Positions 1 to 6,583 of a stretch of 43,267 nucleotides of DNA are shown piece after piece. The notes below the pieces were generated by a model. The model ran no database searches and was not told where the DNA came from. It was given only the letters and a program-made list of their open reading frames with translations. Numbering within the stretch: position 1 is the stretch's first letter; the number at the start of each line of letters is the position of its first letter. Origin of the DNA: Bacteriovorax sp. (GTDB lineage Bacteria > Bdellovibrionota > Bacteriovoracia > Bacteriovoracales > Bacteriovoracaceae); assembly GCA_028710485.1 (NCBI GenBank), contig JAQTTZ010000025.1, positions 1 to 43,267 on the forward strand, given 5' to 3'. Both the position numbers and the translations under genes were made by a program.

Positions 1-84
1 CAGCTGCAATTTTTGGGATTCTTCCTTCCGGTCTTCATAAGTCTCTTTGTGGCAATAAGACTTAGAGTTATTAAAAAGATGTAA
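1..84 (+). CDS. C-terminal fragment of a probable membrane protein
   Basis: Frame 1 is open from the first base to a TAA at 82-84. The 27 visible residues form a hydrophobic stretch (FLGFFLPVFISLFVAI) followed by a positively charged tail (RLRVIKKM), which is the usual look of a last transmembrane helix with a cytoplasmic C-terminus. The rest of the gene lies upstream of the window, so no family can be named. With so few residues this could also be a chance open frame. Confidence 0.4.
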   Translation, partial: QLQFLGFFLPVFISLFVAIRLRVIKKM

Positions 85-99
85 TTCTTACAAACTCCC
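78..99 (+). repeat. 22-nt intergenic repeat, copy A
   Basis: GATGTAATTCTTACAAACTC and the next two bases match 2994-3015 with one mismatch (T/A at the eighth base). Both copies sit at or just after the end of a coding frame; this one overlaps the stop codon of the partial gene at 1-84. Function unknown. Confidence 0.5.
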
Positions 100-155
100 C
101 TCGTGGTTCCAGGAGACTTCATTTCAGAGACCCAAGCTTTTTGCTTTTGGTTCGC

Positions 156-174
156 AAAGCGAAGACTTTATGTG
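156..174 (+). repeat. 19-nt intergenic repeat, copy 1
   Basis: AAAGCGAAGACTTTATGTG is found again, identical, at 18691-18709. The flanks also agree: TTTTGGTT lies three bases before and TTGG two bases after in both. A shorter related core (GACGAAGACTTT) occurs near 17804. Both full copies lie in gene-poor DNA of the two accessory stretches. Confidence 0.55.
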
Positions 175-253
175 GTTTGGTTCACTTTTTAATCATTAAC
201 TTTAGAAACAACGATAACTTGTTTAAAATTTAGTATCAGTTTAAAATTAACTA

Positions 254-940
254 ATGAAACCAACTATAATTTTTTTGCATGGTGGACCTGGATTTCAGGA
301 CTATCTCAAACCGTTCTTTGAAGAACTAAAAGATGATTTTGAATGTATCTTTTACGATCAAGTTCGTGGTCCTGAAATAAGAATCGAAAATATGCTTTCC
401 CAGCTTGATGAAATTGTATGCTCAATTTCTGGTAAAATTATTCTTCTTGGACATTCTTGGGGAGCTGTTTTAGCCACAGAATATGCAGGAAGAAATCAAT
501 CTAAATTATCAGGATTGGTTCTAATGAGTACCGGGCTAAGCCATAAGCATTGGAAGGATGAGTACCACAAAGAAGTGGAAGATCTTGGATTAACAGATGC
601 TGGTCCAGAACAAATTTTCCTAACACCAGAAGAAATGGAACAGGGTTCATCTTTTCTTGATAATTCATGGCTTACTTTTTCCGAAGAAACCTTTATCAGC
701 ATCAATAAGAGCTACCTTGAAAAATACGACGTAACTCCTCTTATAACATTATTAAAAATACCCGTTTTAAATATCTATGGTGAGAAAGACGTGCGTTTCC
801 CGGCCCGTGTTGCAAAAACTTTCAACCTTTTTAAAAGTGATATGATTGATTTTCAAATTTCTAATGTAGGGCATTTTCCATTTTTGCAAAATTCAGGAAG
901 ATCACAGATTTTTAAAATATTAAAAGAGATATTTCTATAA
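254..940 (+). CDS. Alpha/beta hydrolase (proline iminopeptidase-like)
   Basis: The 228-residue protein shows the full alpha/beta-hydrolase layout. HGGPG at residues 9-13 is the oxyanion-hole motif typical of the proline iminopeptidase group, GHSWG at 66-70 carries the nucleophile Ser68, GEKD at 176-179 the acid Asp179, and NVGHFPF the catalytic His207. There is no signal peptide, so a cytoplasmic enzyme acting on a small ester or peptide is likely. It is shorter than proline iminopeptidases (about 310 residues), with a small cap region around 100-160, so the substrate cannot be read from the sequence. It stands alone between long AT-rich gaps. No good Shine-Dalgarno sequence precedes the ATG. 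Confidence 0.85.
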   Translation: MKPTIIFLHGGPGFQDYLKPFFEELKDDFECIFYDQVRGPEIRIENMLSQLDEIVCSISGKIILLGHSWGAVLATEYAGRNQSKLSGLVLMSTGLSHKHWKDEYHKEVEDLGLTDAGPEQIFLTPEEMEQGSSFLDNSWLTFSEETFISINKSYLEKYDVTPLITLLKIPVLNIYGEKDVRFPARVAKTFNLFKSDMIDFQISNVGHFPFLQNSGRSQIFKILKEIFL

Positions 941-1107
941 ATTATACCACTTCTAATCGATAAGAAATTTTGTTCATCAATGTAAAGAATGTGCCAACGG
1001 TCTTTGAAAAAAGAAAGCGTTTCCATTCGACATCAATAAAAGCTGATCTGAAAATCAAAAAAAATTAATTCACATTTGAAATATACCAAGCATCAAAAGA
1101 AAAAATC

Positions 1108-1121
1108 GTGGTAATTACCAC
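1108..1121. promoter_or_regulatory. Palindromic operator candidate upstream of the ORF6N gene
   Basis: GTGGTAATTACCAC is a perfect 14-bp palindrome 42 bp before the ATG at 1164. A related half-site pair, GTAATTTACC, follows at 1131-1140, between the palindrome and the Shine-Dalgarno. A symmetric site in this position suits binding of a dimeric regulator. Autoregulation by the ORF6N protein is a guess. Confidence 0.35.
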
Positions 1122-1163
1122 CCTTGATTCGTAATTTACCTACATTTTGATGTCGGAGGATTT

Positions 1164-1682
1164 ATGGAAAAAGTTAGCATCGCCAAAATTGAGAAAATGA
1201 TTTATATCGTTCGAGGTCAAAAGGTCATGCAGGATTCCGATCTTGCAGATCTCTATGAAGTAGAAACTAGGATTTTTAATCAGGCCATCAGAAGAAATCT
1301 TGATCGATTTCCTAGTGACTTTATGTTTGAGTTAACTCAAGAAGAAACTGATGAACTTTACACGTACCTGGGGAACACCGGCAAGCATGGTGGAAGACGT
1401 AAAAAGCCCTTAGTATTTACCGAGAACGGTGTGGCCATGCTTTCAAGCGTTCTCAATTCAAAGCGGGCAGTTCAAGTCAACATTTCGATAATGAGGACGT
1501 TTACTAAATTAAGAAGTTTCCTGCTGATGGAAAATGATATTACTTCAAGAATGAACAAGCTTGAAGACGGCACAAACAAGCTTTTTAAAGTTGTTTTTCA
1601 AAGACTTGACGAAATTGAAGATAGACTGACTCCACAACTGACTCCAAAGAGGAAAAAATTGGTCTTACTGAGAATTAAATAA
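1164..1682 (+). CDS. ORF6N domain-containing protein
   Basis: Residues about 5-95 match the ORF6N domain, a small DNA-binding module related to KilA-N and common in phage and mobile DNA: IYIVRGQKVMQDSDLADLYE, then the FNQAIRRN and RFPSDFMFEL motifs, then FTENGVAMLSSVL. The C-terminal third is a predicted helix or coiled coil (RMNKLEDG...RLDEIEDRL). The start follows a good Shine-Dalgarno (CGGAGG, six bases). The probable role is DNA binding, perhaps from a phage remnant or a host regulator. The last residues are odd: the frame ends KRKKLVLLRIK, but one extra A in the A6 run at 1653-1658 would give KKIGLTEN and a stop, closer to the usual ORF6N ending. A small frameshift at the end is therefore possible. 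Confidence 0.85.
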   Translation: MEKVSIAKIEKMIYIVRGQKVMQDSDLADLYEVETRIFNQAIRRNLDRFPSDFMFELTQEETDELYTYLGNTGKHGGRRKKPLVFTENGVAMLSSVLNSKRAVQVNISIMRTFTKLRSFLLMENDITSRMNKLEDGTNKLFKVVFQRLDEIEDRLTPQLTPKRKKLVLLRIK

Positions 1683-1684
1683 GA

Positions 1685-1717
1685 AAACTTGATATCACAA
1701 ATTGTGATATCAAGTTT
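1685..1717. terminator. Perfect 16-bp inverted repeat after the ORF6N gene
   Basis: Arms 1685-1700 and 1702-1717 are perfectly complementary around one central base, giving a long stem containing GATATCAC and GTGATATC. It starts three bases after the stop codon. There is no U-tract beyond the arm's own TTT, so it could be a terminator without a tail, an mRNA-stabilising hairpin or a protein-binding palindrome. Confidence 0.5.
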
Positions 1718-1939
1718 AAACCTCTAAGTAGATGGACAACGGACAACTTTTAAAGTTAAGAATTTTAATAAAGGTCGGAGAAATCTGGCTTTTTTTAGTG
1801 GTCTTGTTCATAGAGGCCAACAATTCCCACTCACTGGCCATTTTTCACCCATTAGTTATAGGGATAAGGCCATATACTTAAGAATTTTTTGGGAAAACCG
1901 ATAAATAAAAATTCTATAAATATAGCTTGGAGCTAGAGA

Positions 1940-2447
1940 ATGAGAATGCTGATACCTTCTGTAACCTTAATAATTCTTTTATCATGTTTAACTTTTCAAG
2001 CAGCAGTAGCAGATGAAAAGGATAAAGTTCGTATGAGGGCAATGCTTGAATTTAATAGAAAGGAACTTAAAAAATCAAATTATTATCCTGATATTAGCAA
2101 AGAAGGTCTTTCTACATCAGATTTGATTCTTGCGGTAAAATGGAACAAGCGTTGTTAGAAAAAAATTAGCCACTTCGACATCAATTGTGAGTTTAAGTAG
2201 TAGTACAAAAGAATGTCAGCTGTTTTGTGATAACTATCATCAGGAAGCAGAAAATTTCTTAGCAGGTATGGAATTTGGATTAGTAGAAAAAAATCCTGAT
2301 GATTCCTGTTCAGGCGCAGTCAATCCAACTTCAAGAAAAAATGTGAAGCCCAATGTTTTTGATGGAGTGCTTGATAAAGAGCGATCTTTTTATGAGTCTA
2401 AATCCCTTTCGAAATATCTACTCCAAGTGAACGCCAGACAAATTTAA
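1940..2447 (+). pseudogene. Small secreted protein broken by a single-base frameshift
   Basis: The first frame (1940-2158) has a good start (TTGGAG before the ATG) and an N-terminal signal peptide (LIILLSCLTFQAAVADE), then stops at 2156-2158. The second frame (stop at 2445-2447) is open from just after 2136 and continues with a cysteine-containing stretch (ECQLFCDNYHQEAENFL). Removing one A from the AAAA run at 2138-2141 joins them as LILAVNGTSVVRKK and gives a single protein of about 168 residues. I do not recognise the family. This may be a true pseudogene, a sequencing error in the short A run or, less likely, a programmed shift. The second half alone has no convincing ribosome binding site. 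Confidence 0.55.
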
Positions 2448-2559
2448 CACAAGTTTCAAAAAGATCTCTCGGTTTCCATAAAATAATTTTTTAATTTTAT
2501 CCACCTTAAAAATATCAATAACTTATTTTTTTAAATATTCTTAATCTCTTGCTCTCATA

Positions 2560-2568
2560 TGTTATAAT
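2560..2568 (+). promoter_or_regulatory. Extended -10 promoter of coiled-coil gene copy 1
   Basis: TGTTATAAT matches the extended -10 consensus (TGnTATAAT) and lies 24 bp before the ATG at 2593, with GGGGGA as Shine-Dalgarno between. No good -35 is visible, which fits an extended -10 promoter. The same element is kept in the duplicate at 18864-18872. Confidence 0.6.
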
Positions 2569-2592
2569 CTTTCCAATAAAGGGGGATTTCTC

Positions 2593-2952
2593 ATGGGAGA
2601 GGTCATGTTTGGTAACGAATTATTTGATCATTGGCTTAATCAAAAAAGTCTTGAAATACTTGGAAAAGTTGAAAAAGAAAAAATTTCAACTGAAGATATG
2701 CTGATTCTTTCGCTAAAAGCTCAAACCAATCACTTTCATCATATGGATCAAGAATTTCGTGGAGAATTTAAAAAAATCGAACAGAACTTTGAGCATATTG
2801 AGGAAAAATTCGAGAAGCGCTTTGAGCAGGTTGACCAACGCTTTGAACAGGTTGACAAAAGATTTGATCGCATGACAACTATTATGATGTGGCAAGGAGG
2901 AATTCTTGCAACGCTAATATCTGGTATTTATTTTAAATTATTCTTGGTTTGA
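2593..2952 (+). CDS. Membrane-anchored coiled-coil protein, short paralogue
   Basis: The 119-residue protein has three parts: a charged N-terminal helix region (1-50, FDHWLNQKSLEILGKVEKEK), a coiled coil of repeats (FEKRFEQVDQRFEQVDKRFD, about 70-92), and one C-terminal transmembrane helix (MMWQGGILATLISGIYFKLFLV). There is no signal peptide, so it is probably tail-anchored in the inner membrane with the coil in the cytoplasm. Its close paralogue at 18896-19354 has the same ends but a coil 33 residues longer. The design recalls small DUF1640-like or phage XhlA-like coiled-coil membrane proteins, but I cannot assign a family or function. The promoter and 5' leader are conserved with the paralogue. 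Confidence 0.75.
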   Translation: MGEVMFGNELFDHWLNQKSLEILGKVEKEKISTEDMLILSLKAQTNHFHHMDQEFRGEFKKIEQNFEHIEEKFEKRFEQVDQRFEQVDKRFDRMTTIMMWQGGILATLISGIYFKLFLV

Positions 2953-2993
2953 CACCAATCTTCGCTATTTCAAAGTTAAAAATTTTAAAAAAC

Positions 2994-3015
2994 GATGTAA
3001 ATCTTACAAACTCCC
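2994..3015 (+). repeat. 22-nt intergenic repeat, copy B
   Basis: GATGTAAATCTTACAAACTC plus two bases matches 78-99 with one mismatch. It lies about 40 bp after the stop of the coiled-coil gene and is followed by a TTAGTTTTTTT run. No partner stem was seen, so it is not an obvious terminator. Confidence 0.5.
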
Positions 3016-3076
3016 TTTAGTTTTTTTCTAGTTCGCCTATAGTTCTTTAACCGTATTTACGACAAAAGAGGAATTT

Positions 3077-3376
3077 ATGGCCTTAGAAAAATTTAAAATT
3101 GTTTCACCAAAAGATGGTCAGTCAGTTGATAATGTATTTGAATCACTTTTGATTAATGTTGATCATATTGTTAGTTTGAAACCAATCCGCATGGTGGTTG
3201 AAGAGAAACTAGTGAAAGGATATTGGATCAGAACAACTAATGGAAAAAAATATCGTGCAGTTGAAATTCCAAATAGGCTTAAGGATATTTTGAACGAAAA
3301 TGATTCTGATATATCAGGAATAGCGATGAGTGTAATAAGTGACGACTCGTCTCAATCTGAACTTTTGATAAATTAA
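3077..3376 (+). CDS. Hypothetical small protein
   Basis: This 99-residue protein follows a good Shine-Dalgarno (AGAGGAATTT before the ATG). It has no signal peptide or membrane helix. The middle reads INVDHIVSLKPIRM...KGYWIRTTNGKKYRAVEIP, a beta-rich pattern that recalls FlbD- or LytTR-like small beta domains (an expected-value residue patch followed by a turn NGKKY), but the match is too weak to name it. The C-terminus is acidic and serine-rich. Its last 98 bp overlap the 3' end of the opposing coaX gene, and its likely terminator lies inside coaX. Possible small regulatory or structural protein; function unknown. Confidence 0.6.
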   Translation: MALEKFKIVSPKDGQSVDNVFESLLINVDHIVSLKPIRMVVEEKLVKGYWIRTTNGKKYRAVEIPNRLKDILNENDSDISGIAMSVISDDSSQSELLIN

Positions 3377-4004
3377 GTTTTAAAATTTTATTATTAATTA
3401 ATTCTAAACTTCCCCCGGTGATAATAATCTTACTTGGGGAAGTCTTTTTTATTACACTCTCTAATATTGAATCCAAATAACAATCGGCCGCTCCTAAAAT
3501 AGCCTCCTCTGTTGAATGGGGGAGATCCGTAATCTTGAAATCTTTTTTGGGTTCCTTTTTGGGTTCCAGGACACTTAAATTAGCACCGAGCTTATAGCTT
3601 GATAGAAAAGTATTTATTCCTGGAAAGATATAGCCTCCAAGAAATCCTTTCTCACTCACAAGATCCATTGTCATGAATGTTCCCGCATCAATCAGGAGAA
3701 TGGTCTCAGTTGCTTTTATTTGCTTAAAAAGAAAGTAGGCTGAGATTAAACGGTCATCGCCCAAAGTTTCTGCGTAATGAACAGGCATGTCAAAAAATAG
3801 ATTTTGATTATTACTTGAATGACGTTTTGTTTTTAAATCAAAGCTAGGTTTAAAAGAGAGAGGTGCCCCGACATCAGAGATAAGAATAAAGTCATCTTTT
3901 TGAATCGTAAAATCTTTTAAGGGAATAATTGATACCAATTTTTCATCTTGAAAAATGCCAACATGAGGATTTGTATTGCCGTTATCTACTGTTATTATCC
4001 GCAT
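3279..4004 (-). CDS. coaX: Type III pantothenate kinase (CoaX family)
   Basis: This protein would phosphorylate pantothenate, the first step from vitamin B5 to CoA. The 241-residue length fits type III kinases. The ASKHA-fold motifs are in order: DNGNTN at residues 7-12 (phosphate 1), GDDR at 82-85, DAGT at 106-109 (phosphate 2), GGYIFPG at 123-129 and TGGS near 197 (adenosine). It is the last gene of a minus-strand operon, two bases after panB, so pathway and operon agree. The region GDDRLISAY differs slightly from the common GxDRwxa form, so a divergent member is possible. The 3' end overlaps the hypothetical gene at 3077-3376 by 98 bp. Confidence 0.85.
   Translation of the reverse strand: MRIITVDNGNTNPHVGIFQDEKLVSIIPLKDFTIQKDDFILISDVGAPLSFKPSFDLKTKRHSSNNQNLFFDMPVHYAETLGDDRLISAYFLFKQIKATETILLIDAGTFMTMDLVSEKGFLGGYIFPGINTFLSSYKLGANLSVLEPKKEPKKDFKITDLPHSTEEAILGAADCYLDSILESVIKKTSPSKIIITGGSLELINNKILKLNLSKVQIETSRHLLHSSLFLIYQNHFRSKYP
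3408..3450 (+). terminator. Rho-independent terminator of the 3077-3376 gene, inside coaX
   Basis: ACTTCCCC at 3408-3415 pairs with GGGGAAGT at 3436-3443, followed by CTTTTTT. It lies about 30 bp after the stop of the plus-strand gene and within the opposing coaX frame, where the same bases encode the conserved TGGS region. The loop of 20 nt is long, so strength is uncertain. Confidence 0.5.
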
Positions 4005-4005
4005 T

Positions 4006-4791
4006 TTATTTCAGGTATTCTTCTAGTAATTGTTTTTTGGTTGCATATAAATTTGCAATTGGTTTACAAAATTTAGGAGGATCATTTTTACCTAAATGAA
4101 GAAGATCGTTGATGACCAGAACTTGCCCGTCTGTTCCAATACCAGATCCAATACCAATAGTGGGAATTTTTAATTTTTCCGTAATTTTTTTCGCAAGATT
4201 TTCTTCTACAAATTCAAGAACGATTGAAAAGCATCCGGCCGCTTCAAGGGCAAGTGCCTCTTTCATTAGTTTTTCCTGGGAGTGCTCATCTTTTCCGTGA
4301 GTGTAGTAGCCACCTTGTTCGTGTACAGATTGCGGAGTTAGACCAATATGGCCCATAACTGGAATTCCAATTTGAGTCAGTCTTTCTATTAATTGAAGTT
4401 CATGCGGATAGGCCCCTTCAAGCTTTAGCGCTTCAACTCCACTTTGTTGAAAAAGTTTAATCGAGTTTGCAAGTCCCAATTCCATTGAGGCGTAACTACC
4501 AAAAGGAAGATCAGCGATTATAAATTTATTAGGAGCTCCTTTTTTAACAGCTTTAGAAAATAAAATCATGGTCTCAGTGCTTACTTCGATAGTGTAGTCA
4601 TAGCCTAAAATGACATTTCCAAGACTGTCGCCGATTAGAATCAAATCGAGACTAGTTTCATTTAACACTTGTGCGGTTTGAAAATCATAGCAGGTCAGCA
4701 TATGCAGAGTGCGGTTGGCTGTACTCTTTTTAAAAGAACGGATCTGGCGCGTATTTAATTTGGTACTAGTTTTGGGATTTAAATAAGTCAT
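4006..4791 (-). CDS. panB: 3-methyl-2-oxobutanoate hydroxymethyltransferase
   Basis: PanB makes ketopantoate from 2-oxoisovalerate and methylenetetrahydrofolate, in the cytoplasm. The 261 residues show the family's (beta/alpha)8 motifs: LTCYDFQTAQ near 32, IGDSLG at 53-58 with the metal ligand Asp55, ADLPFGSY at 93-100 (Asp94), KLEGA at 123-127 (Glu125), GHIGLTPQSVHEQGGY at 147-162, and the general base Glu193 in SIVLEF. Length and residues are all normal for PanB. The start overlaps the end of the upstream reductoisomerase-like gene by four bases (ATGA), and coaX follows two bases later, so the three genes are surely cotranscribed. Confidence 0.95.
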   Translation of the reverse strand: MTYLNPKTSTKLNTRQIRSFKKSTANRTLHMLTCYDFQTAQVLNETSLDLILIGDSLGNVILGYDYTIEVSTETMILFSKAVKKGAPNKFIIADLPFGSYASMELGLANSIKLFQQSGVEALKLEGAYPHELQLIERLTQIGIPVMGHIGLTPQSVHEQGGYYTHGKDEHSQEKLMKEALALEAAGCFSIVLEFVEENLAKKITEKLKIPTIGIGSGIGTDGQVLVINDLLHLGKNDPPKFCKPIANLYATKKQLLEEYLK

Positions 4792-5711
4792 ACAATCAAC
4801 TCTGGTTTTAATTTAATAAAGGTTTGTGAAAGTTCTTCTTGATCCCATTCCATCAACACTTTTTGACGAAGAAGATCGGCATCAATTTCAACTTCTTTAT
4901 AAAATTGTTTATTTTTTATATCAACAAGTATTTGTTCCATCGCCTGATCAAAAGATTTACCCATTAATAATTCTCGACCTTTTTGTGAGCCGATAAGAGC
5001 ATTGGGTGAAATAAGATTAAAAAAGGCTTGAGGACCAAGTGTGACAAAGGCGTGGGTGATTGACTTTAATTCTAGAAAACATTCCATAAAGGCCACTTCC
5101 GCTGACACTCCATTTTTTCTGAGGAGATTATAAGACTTCAACGATCCGTAGGGAATAAGTGAGCAGAGGATAGACTGCTCAGAAAAAAGATCAGCGATGC
5201 ATTCCTCATCAAAATGGCTTTTATAGAGAGCGGTAAAGCCGAGTTTTGAAGCAATATTTTTTAGGGCAATTTCATTTTCAGCGGTTTGTGCATAAAAGGC
5301 AGCTCCAATTTTTCCCTTGGTCTCATACTGAAAACGCACATCGCTGGCGATGGCCTTTGGAGCAAGGAGAGAGTGAGAAAATTGAGAGTATTTTTCATGT
5401 AAACGCTCTTTGGAAAGACTGAAGCCATGAGCGTAAATAAAGTGAGAATCTGCTTTTAAAAATTGGTGGTTCTTTTCGAAAAAAGAAACATGCTTGTCGT
5501 CAGGAATAAGCATTAAAAAAGTTGAAAAATTTTCAAGGATTTGGTTTTCAAGTTCAATACAGTCAAAACCCATTGAGGTGGCTTTTGCTCGAGATGCGCT
5601 ATTGGGCTTTAAAGCAATCTTGAAACTTACCTTCGAGTCTCTGAGATTTAACGCCCAGGCTTTAGCCTGTGAGCCAAATCCGATGAGGACGACGGGGCTT
5701 TGCTTTGTCAT
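4788..5711 (-). CDS. Ketol-acid reductoisomerase (IlvC)-family protein, candidate ketopantoate reductase
   Basis: The N-terminus is a Rossmann domain of reductoisomerase type: GFGSQ at 11-15, NLRDS at 22-26 and a NADPH-type loop LKPNSAS at 34-40. AHGF at 94-97 keeps the catalytic His95. The knotted C-terminal domain keeps all metal and substrate residues: Asp174 and Glu178 (DLFSEQ), Glu210 and Glu214 (ECFLELK), and Ser235. Their spacing (4, 32, 4, 21) equals that of class I enzymes as I remember them. It is short (307 versus about 330-340), and the usual PKGPG motif is PKAIA (118-122), so substrate preference may differ. Its place at the head of the panB-coaX operon suggests it reduces ketopantoate to pantoate, a side activity known for IlvC. 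That role is inferred. A good Shine-Dalgarno (AAGGAAAG) precedes the ATG. Confidence 0.85.
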   Translation of the reverse strand: MTKQSPVVLIGFGSQAKAWALNLRDSKVSFKIALKPNSASRAKATSMGFDCIELENQILENFSTFLMLIPDDKHVSFFEKNHQFLKADSHFIYAHGFSLSKERLHEKYSQFSHSLLAPKAIASDVRFQYETKGKIGAAFYAQTAENEIALKNIASKLGFTALYKSHFDEECIADLFSEQSILCSLIPYGSLKSYNLLRKNGVSAEVAFMECFLELKSITHAFVTLGPQAFFNLISPNALIGSQKGRELLMGKSFDQAMEQILVDIKNKQFYKEVEIDADLLRQKVLMEWDQEELSQTFIKLKPELIV

Positions 5712-5727
5712 ATCTTTCCTTTTCTCA

Positions 5728-5757
5728 TTGGCAATTCTTATGTCTTAAAGCTACACT
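5728..5757 (+). promoter_or_regulatory. Possible promoter of the aminotransferase operon
   Basis: TTGGCA at 5728-5733 and TACACT at 5752-5757 are separated by 18 bp and sit about 30 bp before the chosen ATG at 5786, in the short gap between divergent operons. Each box matches the sigma-70 consensus at four or five positions. Confidence 0.35.
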
Positions 5758-5785
5758 TATATCCAGGAAGGGGCCAGAGCAATCC

Positions 5786-6583
5786 ATGAAAATATTATCC
5801 AGCGAAATGGCACAACACTATCAAATTAGCTCTCTTCAAAGAGGCCATTTAATTTTTACCTCATTCATTTCTTACAACGGAAAAATACTCTTTCTCGACT
5901 CTCATCTCGAGCGTCTGGTGAAAGGAGCTGATTTCTTATTCCCTGATATTGGCTGGTCACAAAATTTTGAAAAAATTAAGCAATATGTTGAAGGGGTATT
6001 TAAAAACACCATGGATCGATCTGGTGATCAATCCATGAATAATAATTATTTCCGGCTCACTATTTTTGATGATTGTCTTCATCTGCAGCAGAAGGCTTTT
6101 GAAACTCATAACGATTCGCTCAAATTGATGTCTGCACTAAAAGTAAAAACGGCTGGCTTGATACCACCTTTTGTAAAACTATCAAATTATCTTGAGTCAG
6201 ATCTGGAATTAGCCAGGGCCAAATTTAAAAGTTATGACGATGTTTTATTTTTTGATTATGCTCAAAATATAACTGAAGCGAGTACGTCAAATATTTTTAT
6301 AGTCACGACGGGGGGAGCGATTATCACTCCGACGCCCTCTTCTATTATCTTAGATGGAGTGACGAGAAAAAAACTTTTAGAAAAATTACAATATCTTGGG
6401 TTTAATATTAAAGAAGCACCTGTTTCAAAGTCAGATCTTCTCAAGGCGCGAGAAATCTGGTTAACTAATTCTGTGAAGGGAGTTAGGTTTGTTGAGCAAT
6501 TTGAAGAATTAATGTTTGATAAAAATGATACCCTTTTTCAAAAGGTAATTACCGTTTTTGGAAGGTATGGTGAATTGGTATGA
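5786..6583 (+). CDS. Class IV PLP-dependent aminotransferase (branched-chain aminotransferase / aminodeoxychorismate lyase family)
   Basis: The 265 residues match fold-type IV enzymes: LDSHLERL near 38-45, the PLP-binding Lys131 in VKLSNYL, the cofactor nitrogen partner Glu164 in TEASTSNIF, and the phosphate loop with TPTPSSIILDGVTRK. The family includes IlvE, D-amino acid transaminase and PabC, and the sequence alone does not separate them; the length is nearer PabC or DAAT than IlvE. I chose the ATG at 5786, behind AGGAAGGGG, because the longer frame from 5705 would run into the divergent gene's start. It faces the pantothenate operon, and an IlvE-like role making 2-oxoisovalerate is possible. 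It overlaps yacG by four bases. Confidence 0.8.
   Translation: MKILSSEMAQHYQISSLQRGHLIFTSFISYNGKILFLDSHLERLVKGADFLFPDIGWSQNFEKIKQYVEGVFKNTMDRSGDQSMNNNYFRLTIFDDCLHLQQKAFETHNDSLKLMSALKVKTAGLIPPFVKLSNYLESDLELARAKFKSYDDVLFFDYAQNITEASTSNIFIVTTGGAIITPTPSSIILDGVTRKKLLEKLQYLGFNIKEAPVSKSDLLKAREIWLTNSVKGVRFVEQFEELMFDKNDTLFQKVITVFGRYGELV

Noticed and set aside
2713-2895. Minus-strand open frame opposite the coiled-coil gene, repeated opposite the second copy (19016-19297 and 19042-19287)
   Set aside because: It is a shadow of the repetitive coil codons, has no ribosome site and encodes biased Phe/Leu-rich or Ser/Cys-rich peptides.
1-3400. Integron cassette array (short orphan genes with repeats between)
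   Set aside because: No attC-type sites with GTTRRRY/RYYYAAC ends were seen and no integrase is present; the shared repeats are too short and not structured.
5705-5785. Longer N-terminus for the class IV aminotransferase
   Set aside because: It would overlap the start of the divergent reductoisomerase gene, has no Shine-Dalgarno, and adds residues absent from the family.
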